DNA of 64,000 nucleotides from Myxococcales bacterium (GCA_016793465.1 JAEUJW010000038.1:1-64000), one strand, 5' to 3'. Shown: positions 26,420 to 37,695, numbered from the stretch's first letter. Notes: a model not told the origin generated them from the sequence alone. A program made the numbers and translations.

Positions 26420-27219
26420 CAATTGATGCATTCGCAATTGAGCGCGTTGCCGCCGGGCTCGCTGCAGAAGGAGAACTCCTCGGGGCACACGGCGCCGGCG
26501 CAGGCGCAGCTCGGGGCGCCCATGCAGTCGGCGGGGATGGGCTCGCAGGTGACGCTCTGCGGGCCGAAGGCGATCTTCGAGACGCACATCCAGTCGCTCT
26601 GGGGGCAGTAGGAGCAGTTGGGCACGACGTTGCAGATCTCCCCGGGGATGCACGCACCGGACCAGCAGTCGCCGTCGACGCCGGGCACCAGGCCCTCGGG
26701 GCACTCGGGCGGGATCACCAGGCAGAGGACCTTGGAGGAGTCGCAGTCGACGCGCTCGGCGATGCATTGACCGAGGCGGCAGATCGCCTCGTCGACGGCG
26801 ATCGCCTCGCACCTGGTGGTGTCGCAGCCGAGCTTGCAGATCCCCAAGTCCTCGTCCTTCGGGATGCCCTTGCACTCGCAGCAGTCCTCGAACAGCTTGC
26901 AGTCGGCGGCGGACATGCACTCGCCGGGCAGCACCGGGCCGCTGTCGTCGGTCGACTCGCCGCTCGAGGAGCCTGAGGGGTCGGTCGTGCCGGTGCTGGT
27001 GCCCTCCGAGCTGGTGCTGACGTCGGTGGTCGGCTGCGGGCCGGTCGAGGTGCTGCCGCCCGGCTCGCTGGTGCCGACCGAGCCGCCGGTGGTCGGGTCG
27101 ACGGGGCCTGTCGATGTGGTGTTGCCGGGGTTGGTGCTGGTCGTCGACGGGTCCTGGACGACGTCGTCGCTGCAGGCGGGGATCAGGAGGGCGAGCGGGA
27201 CGAGCCAGGTCAAGCGCAT
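26416..27219 (-). CDS. Cys-rich lipoprotein with Ser/Thr/Gly-rich spacer
   Basis: 267 aa. The signal MRLTWLVPLALLIPAC has a lipobox cysteine at 16. A spacer of about 80 residues made of STTSTGP/TSTGTTDPSG-like text is typical of Nannocystis-type lipoproteins. The cysteine-rich C-terminal domain (CKLFEDCCECKGIP, CSYCPQSDWMC, CACAGAVCPEEFSFC) probably has many disulfides. The start ATG 27219 is chosen over 27255 for the signal peptide. GATGCT lies six bases before it. Surface-exposed function unknown. Confidence 0.78.
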   Translation of the reverse strand: MRLTWLVPLALLIPACSDDVVQDPSTTSTNPGNTTSTGPVDPTTGGSVGTSEPGGSTSTGPQPTTDVSTSSEGTSTGTTDPSGSSSGESTDDSGPVLPGECMSAADCKLFEDCCECKGIPKDEDLGICKLGCDTTRCEAIAVDEAICRLGQCIAERVDCDSSKVLCLVIPPECPEGLVPGVDGDCWSGACIPGEICNVVPNCSYCPQSDWMCVSKIAFGPQSVTCEPIPADCMGAPSCACAGAVCPEEFSFCSEPGGNALNCECINC

Positions 27220-27302
27220 GCGGTCAGCATCGCCGATCCGGCGGGCGGTCTCCACTGCGCGGCGCCGAGGAACGAGGTTCGATCGCTCCGCTCAGAAATA
27301 GT

Positions 27303-27348
27303 CAAAATTAAAACGTCGCGGGCGGGGTGCCTCCGGCACTCCGCCCGC
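27303..27348 (-). terminator. Intrinsic terminator of the dnaG-rpoD operon
   Basis: On the minus strand the arms 27348-27335 and 27331-27318 (GCGGGCGGAGTGCC / GGCACCCCGCCCGC) pair around a three-base loop. They are followed by GACGTTTTAATTTT, a T-rich tail. It lies 33 bp after the rpoD stop codon. Confidence 0.85.
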
Positions 27349-27380
27349 AGACCAGCCCTGTGGGGCCGTGAGAGCCGCCG

Positions 27381-29234
<1,854 letters not shown>

Positions 29235-29256
29235 TTCGGTGCTCTTTAGCCTGTGG

Positions 29257-31152
29257 TCAGTGCCGGGTGGCCGCGGGGGGGATCGGTGGGTTTCGCTCGA
29301 GCTCGGCGAGCTGGTGGTTGAGGCGCAGGCGGTCGCGGGTGAGCTCGACCGCCTGCTGGTTCTCGCCGCGTTCGCGGGCGTGGAGGATCTGGGTGCTCAT
29401 CAGGCGGCTGCGGTGCTTCAGCTGCTCGCACTGGCAGGCGTGGATGAACATCGCCAGCGTGTGCTGGGGGTGCTGCTCGTCGCGGTAGGCCCCGGAGAAC
29501 ACGGCGTCGTGGACGCGGCGCTGCTCGCCGGGGGCGACGGTCTCCAGCAGGTCGCCGATGCCGGGCTGCTCGCCCGCAAACGCGGCCGCCAGCACGGCGC
29601 GCACAATCGGCTGTAGACGCGGGTCGGTCACGTAGTCCTCCACCCTCGCCTGCTCCGCGAGGGTGGCGAGATGTGGGTTGTCCACCAGCAAGGCCACCAG
29701 CGCAACTTGACTGCGAGGAAGCTCGGGTAGCGGCCGCATTGCGCCGGATCTGCCCGGAGACCCGGCCGCGTCGGCGGCGGGTCGGGGGCTGGCGGGGGGC
29801 GCGGCGGCACGGCCTGCTTGCGGTCCGGGGGAGGACAATGCGGACGATATGCGCCCTGGCGGGAGACCAAGCAATTTTGCGGCGCGGTCGATGTAGAGCT
29901 GTCGCGCTCCCTCGCGCTTGACCCGGGCCAACAAGGGGGCCAGCGCGCTGAGCGCGCGGTCCTGGGCGTCGATGCTGTCGTTGGCGCCGGCGGCGACCAT
30001 CTGGCGCATGAGCCACTCGAGGGCCGAGCCGGGCTGCTCGAGCAGGGCCTTCAGGCGGGCGGGGTCGGCGGAGTCGGGGTCCTCGCCGTCGCCGAGGGGG
30101 ACGATGCGGGCGTCGACGCCGGCGTCGAGCAGCAGGGGGATCGCGGCGCGGCTCGCCTTGCGGCCGGCGCCGTCGCCGTCGAAGCAGAGCACCACCGACT
30201 CGGTGAAGCGGGTCAGCAGGGCGACCTGCTGGGCGGTGAGGGCGGTGCCGAGGGGGGCCACGGTCTCGCTGTAGCCGCGCTGGTGCATCATCACCACGTC
30301 GACGTTGCCCTCGACCAGGATGGCCCGACCGACGCGGCGCATCGGCTGGCCGGCGAGGTGCAGGCCGAACAGGGTCTTGCCCTTGGTGTAGAGCATGGAC
30401 TCGGGCGAGTTCATGTACTTGGGGGGCGGAGTGGCGGCCTCACGCCCGCCCTCTTCGTGGGCGTGCTCGGGCAGGATGCGGCCCGAGAAGGCGATCACCG
30501 TGCCGCCGGCCTGCACGACGGGGAACATCAGGCGGCCGCGGAACTTGTCGTAGAAGTTGTCGGTGCGCTCGGAGCGGGCGACCAGGCCGAGCTTCTCGGC
30601 GAGCTGCAGCGACAGGCGCTTGGATTGCAGGTGGCGGGTCAGGCGGTCCCACCCGGCCTCGGCCGGGGCCGGCGCGTAGCCGAGCTTGAAGGCCTCGGCG
30701 GTCTCGGGGCTGATGCCGCGTTTCTCCTGGTAGAGGCGGCCGAGCTGGCCCTCGTCGCCGCGCAGGAGGATGTCGCGGTAGAGCTCGGCGGCGGCGCGGA
30801 GGATGGCGAAGGCCTCGTCCTTCTCGGACTGCTGGGCGGCGCCGGCGGAGGCGTGCACGTTGGGGAGCTGCACGCCGAACATCTCGGCGAGGTGACGGGC
30901 GGCCTCGATGAAGCTCTTGCCGTCCATGCGCATGACGAACTCGAGGCCGTCGCCGTAGACGCCGCAGCCGAAGCACTTGTAGCTGCGACGCTCGGGGTTG
31001 ACGTAGAAGCTCGGGGTGCGCTCGCTGTGGAAGGGGCAGCAGGCCGAGAAGTTCTTGCCGGCGCGCTTCAGGCCGACGTAACGGCTCACCAGGTCGACGA
31101 TGTCGATCCGATCCCGCAGCTCCTGCAATTTCTCATCCGGGATTCCAGCCAT
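29257..31152 (-). CDS. dnaG: DNA primase
   Basis: The 631-aa protein has an N-terminal zinc-binding domain with C39-P-F-H42 and C60-F-G-C63. The primase core follows, then a TOPRIM fold with [10 protein letters not shown] (about 277) and the metal aspartates in [10 protein letters not shown] (about 322). A linker-rich region around 440-490 precedes the helical DnaB-interaction domain ([19 protein letters not shown]). It makes RNA primers at the replication fork. ATG 31152 is preferred because the longer frame adds a low-complexity leader and the conserved start of the family is AGIPDE. A TATCCT box lies further upstream (31308-31303). rpsU is not adjacent. Confidence 0.97.
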   Translation of the reverse strand: MAGIPDEKLQELRDRIDIVDLVSRYVGLKRAGKNFSACCPFHSERTPSFYVNPERRSYKCFGCGVYGDGLEFVMRMDGKSFIEAARHLAEMFGVQLPNVHASAGAAQQSEKDEAFAILRAAAELYRDILLRGDEGQLGRLYQEKRGISPETAEAFKLGYAPAPAEAGWDRLTRHLQSKRLSLQLAEKLGLVARSERTDNFYDKFRGRLMFPVVQAGGTVIAFSGRILPEHAHEEGGREAATPPPKYMNSPESMLYTKGKTLFGLHLAGQPMRRVGRAILVEGNVDVVMMHQRGYSETVAPLGTALTAQQVALLTRFTESVVLCFDGDGAGRKASRAAIPLLLDAGVDARIVPLGDGEDPDSADPARLKALLEQPGSALEWLMRQMVAAGANDSIDAQDRALSALAPLLARVKREGARQLYIDRAAKLLGLPPGRISSALSSPGPQAGRAAAPPASPRPAADAAGSPGRSGAMRPLPELPRSQVALVALLVDNPHLATLAEQARVEDYVTDPRLQPIVRAVLAAAFAGEQPGIGDLLETVAPGEQRRVHDAVFSGAYRDEQHPQHTLAMFIHACQCEQLKHRSRLMSTQILHARERGENQQAVELTRDRLRLNHQLAELERNPPIPPAATRH

Positions 31153-31452
31153 GGGCGCGTGGTGAGGGCTGATCAGGGCCGCGAGGACCGTGAGCGGGGA
31201 CGACGGAGCGAGGCCCGTACGGGCCGAGACGACAGCGGAGCAGGAGGCGGAGCGGGCGCGACGAACACGAAAATGCCCGCGGGGCGCCGAGAGCGGCACA
31301 GGATAGGCCAACCGCGCTTGGCGAGCGGTGGCGGGATACGTAAGGATCTTCACGCGGGAGTTTCGCCGCGGCGCCTGGCTCACGGCTCCCGACGCGGCGG
31401 CGATCGACGGTTTTCGCGGGAAACTTGGTGCGGGCGGCCCGATTGTGCATGC
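31153..31452. other. 300-bp divergent region between dnaG and a plus-strand operon
   Basis: No gene is supported. A minus-strand TATCCT (31308-31303), preceded by TTGGCC, may be the dnaG promoter. A GATTGT box (31441-31446) lies six bases before the plus-strand ATG 31453. Confidence 0.35.
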
Positions 31453-31923
31453 ATGCCGGCGATGCGCCAGCCGGGTTTCTTCCCCTCGTTCGCCTCGTAC
31501 GAACTCGACGCCCTGCCCTCGCGGCCGGCGGCACCTGGACAGGTGTCCATCCCGGAGCCGCCGGCGGAGGTGCCTGGAGGCCCCGAGCGGCGCCAGAGCG
31601 GCGCCCGCGCCCGGGCGCGCGACCGCCTGATGGACCGCGCGACCCGCCCGAACCCCGAGAGCGACCCGCTGAGCCGTATCCGCGGGGTCCAGAACCTGGT
31701 CCTGTTCATCGACGACGACCTGCGCGAGACGGGCATGGCGCTCGGCAAGGTCGAGGGCTACCTCGTGGACATTTTAAAGTTGATCGAGCAGCCGCGGCTG
31801 ACGCGTGAGGATGTCCACGCTGTCGCGTCGGACACGCGGATCCTCGACCACGTCGACTCGCTGGTGGAGACGCTCGAGACCCTGCGCGGTCGCCTCGCCA
31901 AGCTGGCCGTCAGCTTGCGGTAA
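31453..31923 (+). CDS. Hypothetical protein, first gene of a plus-strand operon
   Basis: The 156-aa product has a low-complexity Pro/Arg-rich N-terminal half. A helical C-terminal half (RIRGVQNLVLFIDDDLRET, KVEGYLVDILKLIEQPRL, DHVDSLVETLETLRGRLAKL) looks like an amphipathic bundle or coiled coil. No signal or membrane segment is seen. I do not recognise a family. It precedes the CPBP protease gene by 14 bases. DILKL is encoded by ATTTTAAAGTTG, an A/T island at 31771-31780. The start could also be ATG 31462. Confidence 0.6.
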   Translation: MPAMRQPGFFPSFASYELDALPSRPAAPGQVSIPEPPAEVPGGPERRQSGARARARDRLMDRATRPNPESDPLSRIRGVQNLVLFIDDDLRETGMALGKVEGYLVDILKLIEQPRLTREDVHAVASDTRILDHVDSLVETLETLRGRLAKLAVSLR

Positions 31924-31937
31924 GGTGCGGGCCCCTG

Positions 31938-32777
31938 GTGGCCGAGCCCGATCCCGCAGTCGTCCGGCGCGCGCGCACGGCCATCGCCGCGACGATCGGC
32001 CTGTACGTCGCGTACGGGCTGCTGCGGCTGATCGTCGGGCCGTGGTCGGGGGTCGCGCTGGTCGCGGCGTTCTACTTCCTGCCGGGCTGGCTGCTGCGCG
32101 ACGAGCCGGCGACGCAGGCGCGCTACGAGGTCGGGCCCGAGTCGCCGGTGCCGCGCTGGTCGTGGCGCGGGGCGAGGACGGCGCTGGTCGCGGTGCTGGT
32201 GGTGTTCCCGCCGTTCGCGCTGGCGTTCTGGTGGTTCTACGCGCGCGTGTGTGACGGCGACCTGAGGGTGCTGTCGCCGGTGCTGTGGGCCGAGGGGCTG
32301 ACGCCGTGGGCGGGCGGGCTCGCGAGGTTCCTCGGGCAGCTGTGCCGCGGGCACGACGGCGGGTTCTGGCCGGCGGGTGTGCGGCTGCCGCCGGAGTGGA
32401 CGTCGTGGGTGGGGCTCGCGGGCTTCGACGTGGTGCCGAACGTGCTGCTGGTGGTGGCGGAGGGGGTGTTCGCGGTGGCGCTGGCGGAGGAGGTGTTCCA
32501 CCGCGGGTACCTGATGGGCGCGCTCGAGGACCGCTGGCCGCCGAAGCGCTCGGTGTTCGGGGTCAAGCTCGGATTCGGGGCGGTGTTGTCGAGCCTGCTG
32601 TTCGCGGTCGGACATCTGGTGAGCATGGCCCAGGTCGCGCGCCTGGCGACTTTCTTCCCGGCGCTGCTGTTCGCGTGGCTGTGGCGCAGGAGCGGCAGCC
32701 TGTGGGCTCCCGCACTGTTTCATGCGGCGGCCAACCTGTTGATGGACCTGCTGCTGAAAAGTACATTCCCGCCATGA
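31938..32777 (+). CDS. CPBP-family intramembrane metalloprotease (CAAX-protease-like)
   Basis: The 279-aa membrane protein has several hydrophobic segments. It carries the CPBP (ABI) signature: EEVFHRGY, giving the paired glutamates and arginine of motif 1 (about residue 185-192), then FAVGHL with the motif-2 histidine, and the late motif LFHAAANLLMDLL. The family includes eukaryotic CAAX prenyl proteases and bacterial proteases that process peptides or interact with membrane proteins. The start is GTG 31938, since no ATG fits. It overlaps the next gene by four bases (ATGA), so the two are translationally coupled. Substrate unknown. Confidence 0.85.
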   Translation: MAEPDPAVVRRARTAIAATIGLYVAYGLLRLIVGPWSGVALVAAFYFLPGWLLRDEPATQARYEVGPESPVPRWSWRGARTALVAVLVVFPPFALAFWWFYARVCDGDLRVLSPVLWAEGLTPWAGGLARFLGQLCRGHDGGFWPAGVRLPPEWTSWVGLAGFDVVPNVLLVVAEGVFAVALAEEVFHRGYLMGALEDRWPPKRSVFGVKLGFGAVLSSLLFAVGHLVSMAQVARLATFFPALLFAWLWRRSGSLWAPALFHAAANLLMDLLLKSTFPP

Positions 32778-33571
32778 GTGAGGACGGCGCGGGCGAGGCG
32801 GGGCGGATCGCGGCGTTCTTCGACGTCGACCACACGCTGATCGACGTCAACTCCGGCGCGAAGTGGCTGGGCTACATGTGGCGCACCGGGCAGGTCTCGC
32901 TGCGCGAGGCGGTGGTGTCGCTGGGGTGGCTGCTGCGCTACAGGCTGGCGCTGCTCGACCTCGAGGCCGTCACGGCGATCGCGGCGGAGACCTACCGCGG
33001 GGTGTCGGTGGCGACCATCGAGGCCGCGGTGCGCGAGTGGTTCGCGCGGGAGATCGCCGGGCGCGTGTGCGTCGAGGGCCGCAGCAAGGTCGCCGAGCAC
33101 CTCGCGCAGGGCCACGTGGTCGCGCTGCTGACCGCGGGCACGCGCTTCTCGGCCACGCCGCTGGCCGAGCTGCTGGGCGTCGAGCACGTGCTGTGCACCG
33201 ACATGGCCGTCAACGCCGGCGGCACGCTGACCGGCAAGCACCTGGCCCCCGCGTGCGCCGGGCCGGGCAAGGTGGTCCACGCCGAGCGCTTCGCGGCGCT
33301 GCACGGCATCGACCTGGCCCGCAGCTACTTCTACACCGACAGCTTCAGCGACCTGCCGATGCTCGAGCGGGTCGGACAGCCGCGGGTGATCAACCCCGAC
33401 CGGCGGCTGCAGCGGCGGGCGACCGTCAGGGGCTGGCCGGTCGAGCGCTGGCGGTCGCCGCAGCCCGAGAAGCCGGCGCGCGGCAAGCCGAACGAGCGGG
33501 TCGAGGCGGCGCCGGCCGAGGCGGCGCCGCCGGAGGCCGGCGAGCAACCTGAGCGAAAGGACAGGCAATGA
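32774..33571 (+). CDS. HAD-superfamily subfamily IB phosphatase
   Basis: The 265-aa protein shows the HAD motifs in order: nucleophile FFDVDHTLID (about 17), a helical cap, the serine/threonine motif LLTAGT, the lysine in GPGKVVHAER, and YTDSFSDLPML for Mg binding. The C-terminal tail is low-complexity and Pro/Ala-rich. Related enzymes include phosphoserine phosphatase-like and lysophosphatidate-phosphatase-like proteins; the substrate here is not clear. It overlaps the upstream CPBP gene and the downstream nadC by four bases each (ATGA), so it is tightly coupled in the operon. Confidence 0.87.
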   Translation: MSEDGAGEAGRIAAFFDVDHTLIDVNSGAKWLGYMWRTGQVSLREAVVSLGWLLRYRLALLDLEAVTAIAAETYRGVSVATIEAAVREWFAREIAGRVCVEGRSKVAEHLAQGHVVALLTAGTRFSATPLAELLGVEHVLCTDMAVNAGGTLTGKHLAPACAGPGKVVHAERFAALHGIDLARSYFYTDSFSDLPMLERVGQPRVINPDRRLQRRATVRGWPVERWRSPQPEKPARGKPNERVEAAPAEAAPPEAGEQPERKDRQ

Positions 33572-34431
33572 CGAGCATCACCGAGATCGGTCCGGGAGTC
33601 GAGGCGATCGTCAGCAACGCGCTGATGGAGGACCTGGCCAGCGGCGACGTGACGGCGCGGGTGACGGTGCCGGAGGGCACGACGGCGCGGGCGCGGATGG
33701 TGGCCAAGGCGCCGCTGGTGGTCGCGGGGCTGGCGGTCGCGCGGTCGGTGTTCGAGCGGGTCGACGCGGGCATCACCGTATCGCTCACGGTCCAGGACGG
33801 CGAGGCGGTCGCGCGCGGGACGATCTTGATGACGCTCGTCGGCGACGCCCGGGCGCTGCTGGCCGGCGAGCGCACGGCCCTCAACCTGCTGCAGCGCATG
33901 TGCGGGGTGGCGACGCTGACGCGGGCCTACGTCGACGCGGCCGGCGGCAAGTGCAGGATCACCGACACGCGCAAGACCATGCCGGGCCTGCGGGCGCTCG
34001 ACCGCTACGCGGTCCGCTGCGGCGGCGGGGTCAACCACCGCAACGACCTCGGCGCCGGCGTCTTAATTAAAGAGAACCACATCCGGGCCGCGGGCGGGGT
34101 GACGGCGGCGGTGTCGCGGGCGTGCCAGCGCGCGCCGCACACGCTGCGGGTCGAGTGCGAGGTGACGACGCTCGACGAGCTGCGCGAGGCGCTGGCCGCC
34201 GGCGCGGGCGCGGTGCTGCTCGACAACATGGACGACGACACTGTGCGCGAGGCGGTGAAGATCGCGGCGGGCAAGGCGATCGTCGAGGTCAGCGGCGGGG
34301 TCGGGCTCGAGCGCATCGCGGCGCTCGCGGGCCTCGGGATCGACTTAATTAGTGTCGGCAAGCTGACGCACTCGGTGCCGGCGAGCGACATCTCGCTGCT
34401 GTTCGAGCTGCCCGACGGGACCTGGGCCTGA
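33568..34431 (+). CDS. nadC: Nicotinate-nucleotide pyrophosphorylase (carboxylating)
   Basis: The 287-aa protein matches quinolinate phosphoribosyltransferase throughout: EDLASGDVT near the N-terminus, GERTALNLLQRMCGVAT, TDTRKTMPGLRALDRYAV, the RCGGGVNHR loop, KENHI, VECEV, LLDNM, and SGGV near the C-terminus. It converts quinolinate and PRPP to nicotinate mononucleotide, the last step before adenylation in de novo NAD synthesis. nadA and nadB are not in the window. Two islands of A/T codons encode LIK (34062-34071) and LIS (34344-34352). It overlaps the HAD gene by four bases and is followed by birA after one base. Confidence 0.96.
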   Translation: MTSITEIGPGVEAIVSNALMEDLASGDVTARVTVPEGTTARARMVAKAPLVVAGLAVARSVFERVDAGITVSLTVQDGEAVARGTILMTLVGDARALLAGERTALNLLQRMCGVATLTRAYVDAAGGKCRITDTRKTMPGLRALDRYAVRCGGGVNHRNDLGAGVLIKENHIRAAGGVTAAVSRACQRAPHTLRVECEVTTLDELREALAAGAGAVLLDNMDDDTVREAVKIAAGKAIVEVSGGVGLERIAALAGLGIDLISVGKLTHSVPASDISLLFELPDGTWA

Positions 34432-34432
34432 T

Positions 34433-35161
34433 GTGATCGGCTGTCCGCTGGGACAGGTGCGTGAGCACCACGCGGAGATCGGGTCGACCAACGACCGCGC
34501 GCTGGCGTGGGCCCGCGAGGGCGCGCCGCACGGGGCCCTGGTCACGGCGGACGCGCAGACGGCCGGGCGCGGGCGGCTCGGGCGGGTGTGGGCCTCGCCG
34601 CCGGGCGGGCTGTACGCGAGCGTGGTGCTGCGGTCGGACGCACGCGCGGGCTTCGGGGCGATCGGCCTGGCCGTCGGGCTCGGGCTGCGCGAGGGCCTGG
34701 CGCGGTGGTTGCCGCAGACCCTATTAAAGTGGCCGAACGACCTGCTGTGCGGTGGGCGCAAGCTGGGGGGGGTGCTGTGCGAGGCGCGCTGGTACGCGGG
34801 CGCGGCGGACATCGTCGCGGGGTTCGGGATCAACGTGGAGCAGCGCGAGTTCCCGGCCGGGCTGACGGCGACCAGCGTGGCCATCGAGCTGTCCGAGGGG
34901 ACATGTCCCTCGCGCCAGGAGGTGCTCGCGGCGGTCCTGCGCGGGCTGGAGGGGGTGCTGGCGGGTTTTTTCACCGGCGGGTTCGCGGCGATCCGCGGGC
35001 GCTACCAGGCCCACAGCGCGGTGCTCGGGCAGCGGGTGAGGATCGGCGAGGACACGCTCGAGGCGGTCGGGTTCGACGACGACGGCGCGCTGCGCGTGCG
35101 CAGCGGGGCGGGCACGCGGCGGGTCGAGGCCGGCGACGTGTGGCTGGTCGACGGGGCTTGA
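34433..35161 (+). CDS. birA: Biotin--[acetyl-CoA-carboxylase] ligase (lacking HTH domain)
   Basis: The 242-aa protein has the biotin protein ligase core: STNDRAL, the biotin-adenylate loop AGRGRLGR, SPPGGLYAS, KWPNDLL and GFGINV, with a small C-terminal SH3-like domain (VGFDDDGALRVRSGAG). The DNA-binding N-terminal domain of E. coli BirA is missing, so it should not repress biotin genes. It would biotinylate the carrier protein encoded at 52395-53018. The start is GTG 34433 right after nadC. Two copies of the CTGTCC hairpin lie in it, one at the start codons (34441) and a degenerate one at 34889. Confidence 0.93.
   Translation: MIGCPLGQVREHHAEIGSTNDRALAWAREGAPHGALVTADAQTAGRGRLGRVWASPPGGLYASVVLRSDARAGFGAIGLAVGLGLREGLARWLPQTLLKWPNDLLCGGRKLGGVLCEARWYAGAADIVAGFGINVEQREFPAGLTATSVAIELSEGTCPSRQEVLAAVLRGLEGVLAGFFTGGFAAIRGRYQAHSAVLGQRVRIGEDTLEAVGFDDDGALRVRSGAGTRRVEAGDVWLVDGA
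34441..34456. repeat. CTGTCC-N4-GGACAG hairpin repeat, copy 3
   Basis: CTGTCC GCTG GGACAG, perfect stem, covering codons 3-8 of birA. A related CTGTCC GAGG GGACAT is 450 bp downstream in the same gene (34889-34904). Confidence 0.6.
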
Positions 35162-35182
35162 GGCGTGCGATGCGGCGGGCTT

Positions 35183-35265
35183 CGGCGGGCTTCGGCTGGC
35201 GACGAGCTTGAGCGGAGCGGCGGGCTTTGGCTGGCGACGAGCTTGAGCGGAGCGGCGGGCTTCGG
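35183..35265. repeat. 35-bp tandem repeat 3' of birA
   Basis: The word GACGAGCTTGAGCGGAGCGG occurs at 35201 and 35236. The surrounding unit (CGGCGGGCTTCGGCTGG then the word) is repeated with a 35-bp period and a third partial copy. No gene is present in 35162-35340. Confidence 0.75.
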
Positions 35266-35340
35266 CCGACGCGTCGAGGACCGCCGCGTGGCAGCGCTGA
35301 TGGCGACACACACGCGGTGGAGCGCGCGTGTGCGTCGGCG

Positions 35341-36489
35341 TCACGGGTTGCGCAGGCTGCCGGTCGGGGCGCGCGACGGGGGGAAGGCGCGGCTGATGTT
35401 GTCGCTGTGGCGGCGCTGTGGTCGGAGGGCGACGAGCACGCGGTCGTCGGGGCCGGCGGCGAGTCTGGCGAGCGCGGGCGCGGGCACGAGGACGGCGGGG
35501 GTCTCGGGGTCGCCGTCGGGGCGGGCCTGGACTGGGGTCCAGACGGCGCGGAAGTGGGGCGAGCGTTCGGACACGAGGGCGACGATGCCGGGCTGGGCGG
35601 TGGCGTCGGGGTCGCCGGCGATGGGGACGTAGCTGCGGGTGTCGCGGATGATGGAGACCTGGTCGGTGTCGGCTTCGAAGTGGGGGCCGCCGTCGAACGG
35701 GTCGACGCGGCCGCTGTACTGGAAGCCGATGCTCTCGAGCAGGCGCTTGGCGCCGATCGTGTTGGGCCCGACCTGACCGATGATCTCCTGCACCGACTCG
35801 GGCAGCAGGCTGGCGTGCACCGGCATGACCGGGAACAGGCGCCAGATGAACTCCTTATTAAAGCGGCTGAGGCGGTCGGCCTCGTCGTAGCTGAGGCCGG
35901 TGAACTTGTGGCCGAGGGCGTCCCACAGCGGCGAGCGGGTGATCCCTCCGGGCCCGACGGACAGCGGCGGGAGCAGCTCGGCGAGCAGGCGGTCGCGGAA
36001 CCACCCGCGGAAGGCGGCGATGAAGACGAACCGGGCCAGCGAGAGCAGGCGGCCGAGCTTCTCGGGGTGGCGTCGCAGCTCGGGGTGGAGCACGAGGCCG
36101 CCGAGCTCGGTCGGACCGTCGTAGGTCTGGCCGAGGTGCAGCATGGTGTGGGTCATGTGCACGTCGTGGAATTCGGCGGCGTCGGCGATGCGGAGGTCGG
36201 CGTAGCGCTCCTCCTGGGTCACGCGGAAGAAGATATGGGGCTCGTCGAAGTCGCCGTGCTGGGCGTGGATCATCGAGGTGCCGACGACGCGGGCGTCCTG
36301 GTCCTCGAGCACGAACAGGAAGCGGCGGCCGGGGTCGAAGTCGGGGGTGCCGCGGAACGAGCTGATCGAGCGGGTCAGGAGGTCGTGGATGTACTTGCGC
36401 TCGGGCGGCAGGTTGAGGCTGTTGAGGTGGCGAGCGAGGTCGAAGATCGCGTCCTCGTCGCCCAGCGCGGCCTCGCGGAACAGGAACAT
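35341..36489 (-). CDS. astA: Arginine N-succinyltransferase family protein
   Basis: The 382-aa product resembles AstA over its length. It has FREAALGDEDAIFDLARHLN at the N-terminus, FVLEDQDARVVGTSMIHAQHG, a GNAT-like middle with MLHLGQTYDGPTELGGLVLHPELRRH, RGWFRDRLLAELLPP, and HASLLPESVQEIIGQVGPN. The enzyme transfers succinate from succinyl-CoA to arginine in the AST degradation pathway. The other ast genes are not adjacent, so a solitary acyltransferase with another amine substrate is possible. The C-terminal extension (about 40 aa) is Pro/Arg-rich. A good Shine-Dalgarno (GGAGGA) precedes ATG 36489, in contrast to many genes here. Confidence 0.85.
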   Translation of the reverse strand: MFLFREAALGDEDAIFDLARHLNSLNLPPERKYIHDLLTRSISSFRGTPDFDPGRRFLFVLEDQDARVVGTSMIHAQHGDFDEPHIFFRVTQEERYADLRIADAAEFHDVHMTHTMLHLGQTYDGPTELGGLVLHPELRRHPEKLGRLLSLARFVFIAAFRGWFRDRLLAELLPPLSVGPGGITRSPLWDALGHKFTGLSYDEADRLSRFNKEFIWRLFPVMPVHASLLPESVQEIIGQVGPNTIGAKRLLESIGFQYSGRVDPFDGGPHFEADTDQVSIIRDTRSYVPIAGDPDATAQPGIVALVSERSPHFRAVWTPVQARPDGDPETPAVLVPAPALARLAAGPDDRVLVALRPQRRHSDNISRAFPPSRAPTGSLRNP

Positions 36490-36753
36490 GGGAGCATCCT
36501 CCGCGCAGGCGGCCGCGCCCTCGTGAGGCGCAACGACCCGCGCAACGGAGGCAGCATGGCACCGCGAACTGCGGCGCGGGATGGCCGGAGATGTGTGTTA
36601 ACCGAGGCCGTGCGGAAGCTGACCCCAAGTGCCCGGACGAGGGCCTGAGGCGGCGAATTCGCGGCTGGCGCGGAATCAGAGGCGCGACGAGACGCGCCGT
36701 TGCGGGCGCGTCTCGGGGCAGCGTGGACGTCGGCGTGACCGGGCGCGGCCGGA

Positions 36754-37362
36754 TCAGAACGGGATGTCGTCGTCGCTCGGGTTGTTGCCGAAGTCGCTGA
36801 AGTCGGGCTCCGGACCGCCGCCGTTCGACTCGTCGAAGCCGCCGCCGGCGCCGCCACCACCACCGCGGCCGCCACCGCCACCGCCGCGGTTGAAGCTGCC
36901 GCTGCCGCCGGCGCCGCCGCGACTACCACCACCACCGCCGCCTCCGTAGCCGCCGCCACCGCCGGCGCCGCCGCGGTTGTAGTTGCCGCCGCCGCCGTTA
37001 CCACCACCGCCGCCTTCACCGCCGCCGCCCTCGCCGCGACCGCCGATGAACTGCACGGTGTCGGCGACGATCTCGGTGCTGTAGTGCTTCTGGCCGTCCT
37101 TGTCGTAGCTGCTGGTGCGCAGGCGGCCCTCGACGTAGACCTGACGGCCCTTGGTCAGGTAGTTGTTGCAGTGCTCGGCCTGCTTGCCCCACACGGTGAC
37201 GCGGTGCCACTCGGTCTCGTCGACCGCCTCGTTGTTCTTGTTCATGTAGCGCCGCGAGGTGGCGATGTTGAGCCTGCACACGGGCTGCCCGCTCTGCATG
37301 TAGCGGAGCTCGGGGTCGCGTCCGAGGTGACCGAGGATGATGGCTTTGTTGACGCCGGCCAT
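36754..37362 (-). CDS. ssb: Single-stranded DNA-binding protein
   Basis: The 202-aa protein begins with the OB-fold domain of SSB (VNKAIILGHLGRDPELRYM, then ATSRRYMN, TEWHRVTVWGKQAE, and YLTKGRQVYVEGRLRT, through about residue 105). A long glycine-rich linker with many GGGG and NRGG runs follows (about 110-185), and the acidic tip DDDIPF recruits repair and replication proteins. It coats single-stranded DNA. The linker is encoded by a CCG/CCA-type repetitive stretch (36830-37035) prone to slippage. A TATATT box lies at 37454-37449 on the minus strand, about 90 bp upstream. Confidence 0.97.
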   Translation of the reverse strand: MAGVNKAIILGHLGRDPELRYMQSGQPVCRLNIATSRRYMNKNNEAVDETEWHRVTVWGKQAEHCNNYLTKGRQVYVEGRLRTSSYDKDGQKHYSTEIVADTVQFIGGRGEGGGGEGGGGGNGGGGNYNRGGAGGGGGYGGGGGGGSRGGAGGSGSFNRGGGGGGRGGGGGAGGGFDESNGGGPEPDFSDFGNNPSDDDIPF

Positions 37363-37695
37363 GGGTGATGTCGAACTCCGAAACGGCCCCCTGGGTCGAG
37401 CAGCGGGGCGGGAAAGCAGGTCCGCGCCTGTCGGCGCGGGCGCGCGGGAATATACAGGCTTGGCAGCCCCGGTGGGGGCTCCGTGGGACCCGCGAAGGCC
37501 CCGGTGTGTCCGGGAGTTCGGCCGGCGGCGCAGGAGCGTTGCGCGCCCATGCAGTGATGTAGCGCACGGTTCGTGCGCGCCTGCATGCGCGGGCGCTTTC
37601 GCTGTGAGCCCACTCCATACGGCGTTTGCTTGACGCTGTGGGGCGATCTGGCTTACGACGATCGAAGCTGCGAGGCGCTCGTCCGCACCACTTGC
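37363..37695. promoter_or_regulatory. Divergent promoter region of ssb and the glycosyltransferase-like gene
   Basis: The minus strand carries TATATT at 37454-37449, a good -10 for ssb. The plus strand has TTGACG (37630-37635) and TACGAC (37654-37659) separated by 18 bases, a plausible -35/-10 for the gene at 37696. No gene or repeat is seen in the rest of this 333-bp gap. Confidence 0.45.

Noticed and set aside
29818..31452. Long plus-strand frame opposite dnaG leading into the 31453 gene
   Set aside because: The part opposite dnaG is a by-product of codon bias; only the portion from ATG 31453 has independent coding character.
31536..31550. GGACAGGTGTCC as another copy of the CTGTCC hairpin
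   Set aside because: The arms are in the opposite order with a two-base centre, so it is a different palindrome and was not counted.
36830..37035. CCG/CCA-rich stretch taken as microsatellite
   Set aside because: It encodes the glycine-rich linker of SSB in frame, so it is coding repeat rather than a free satellite.
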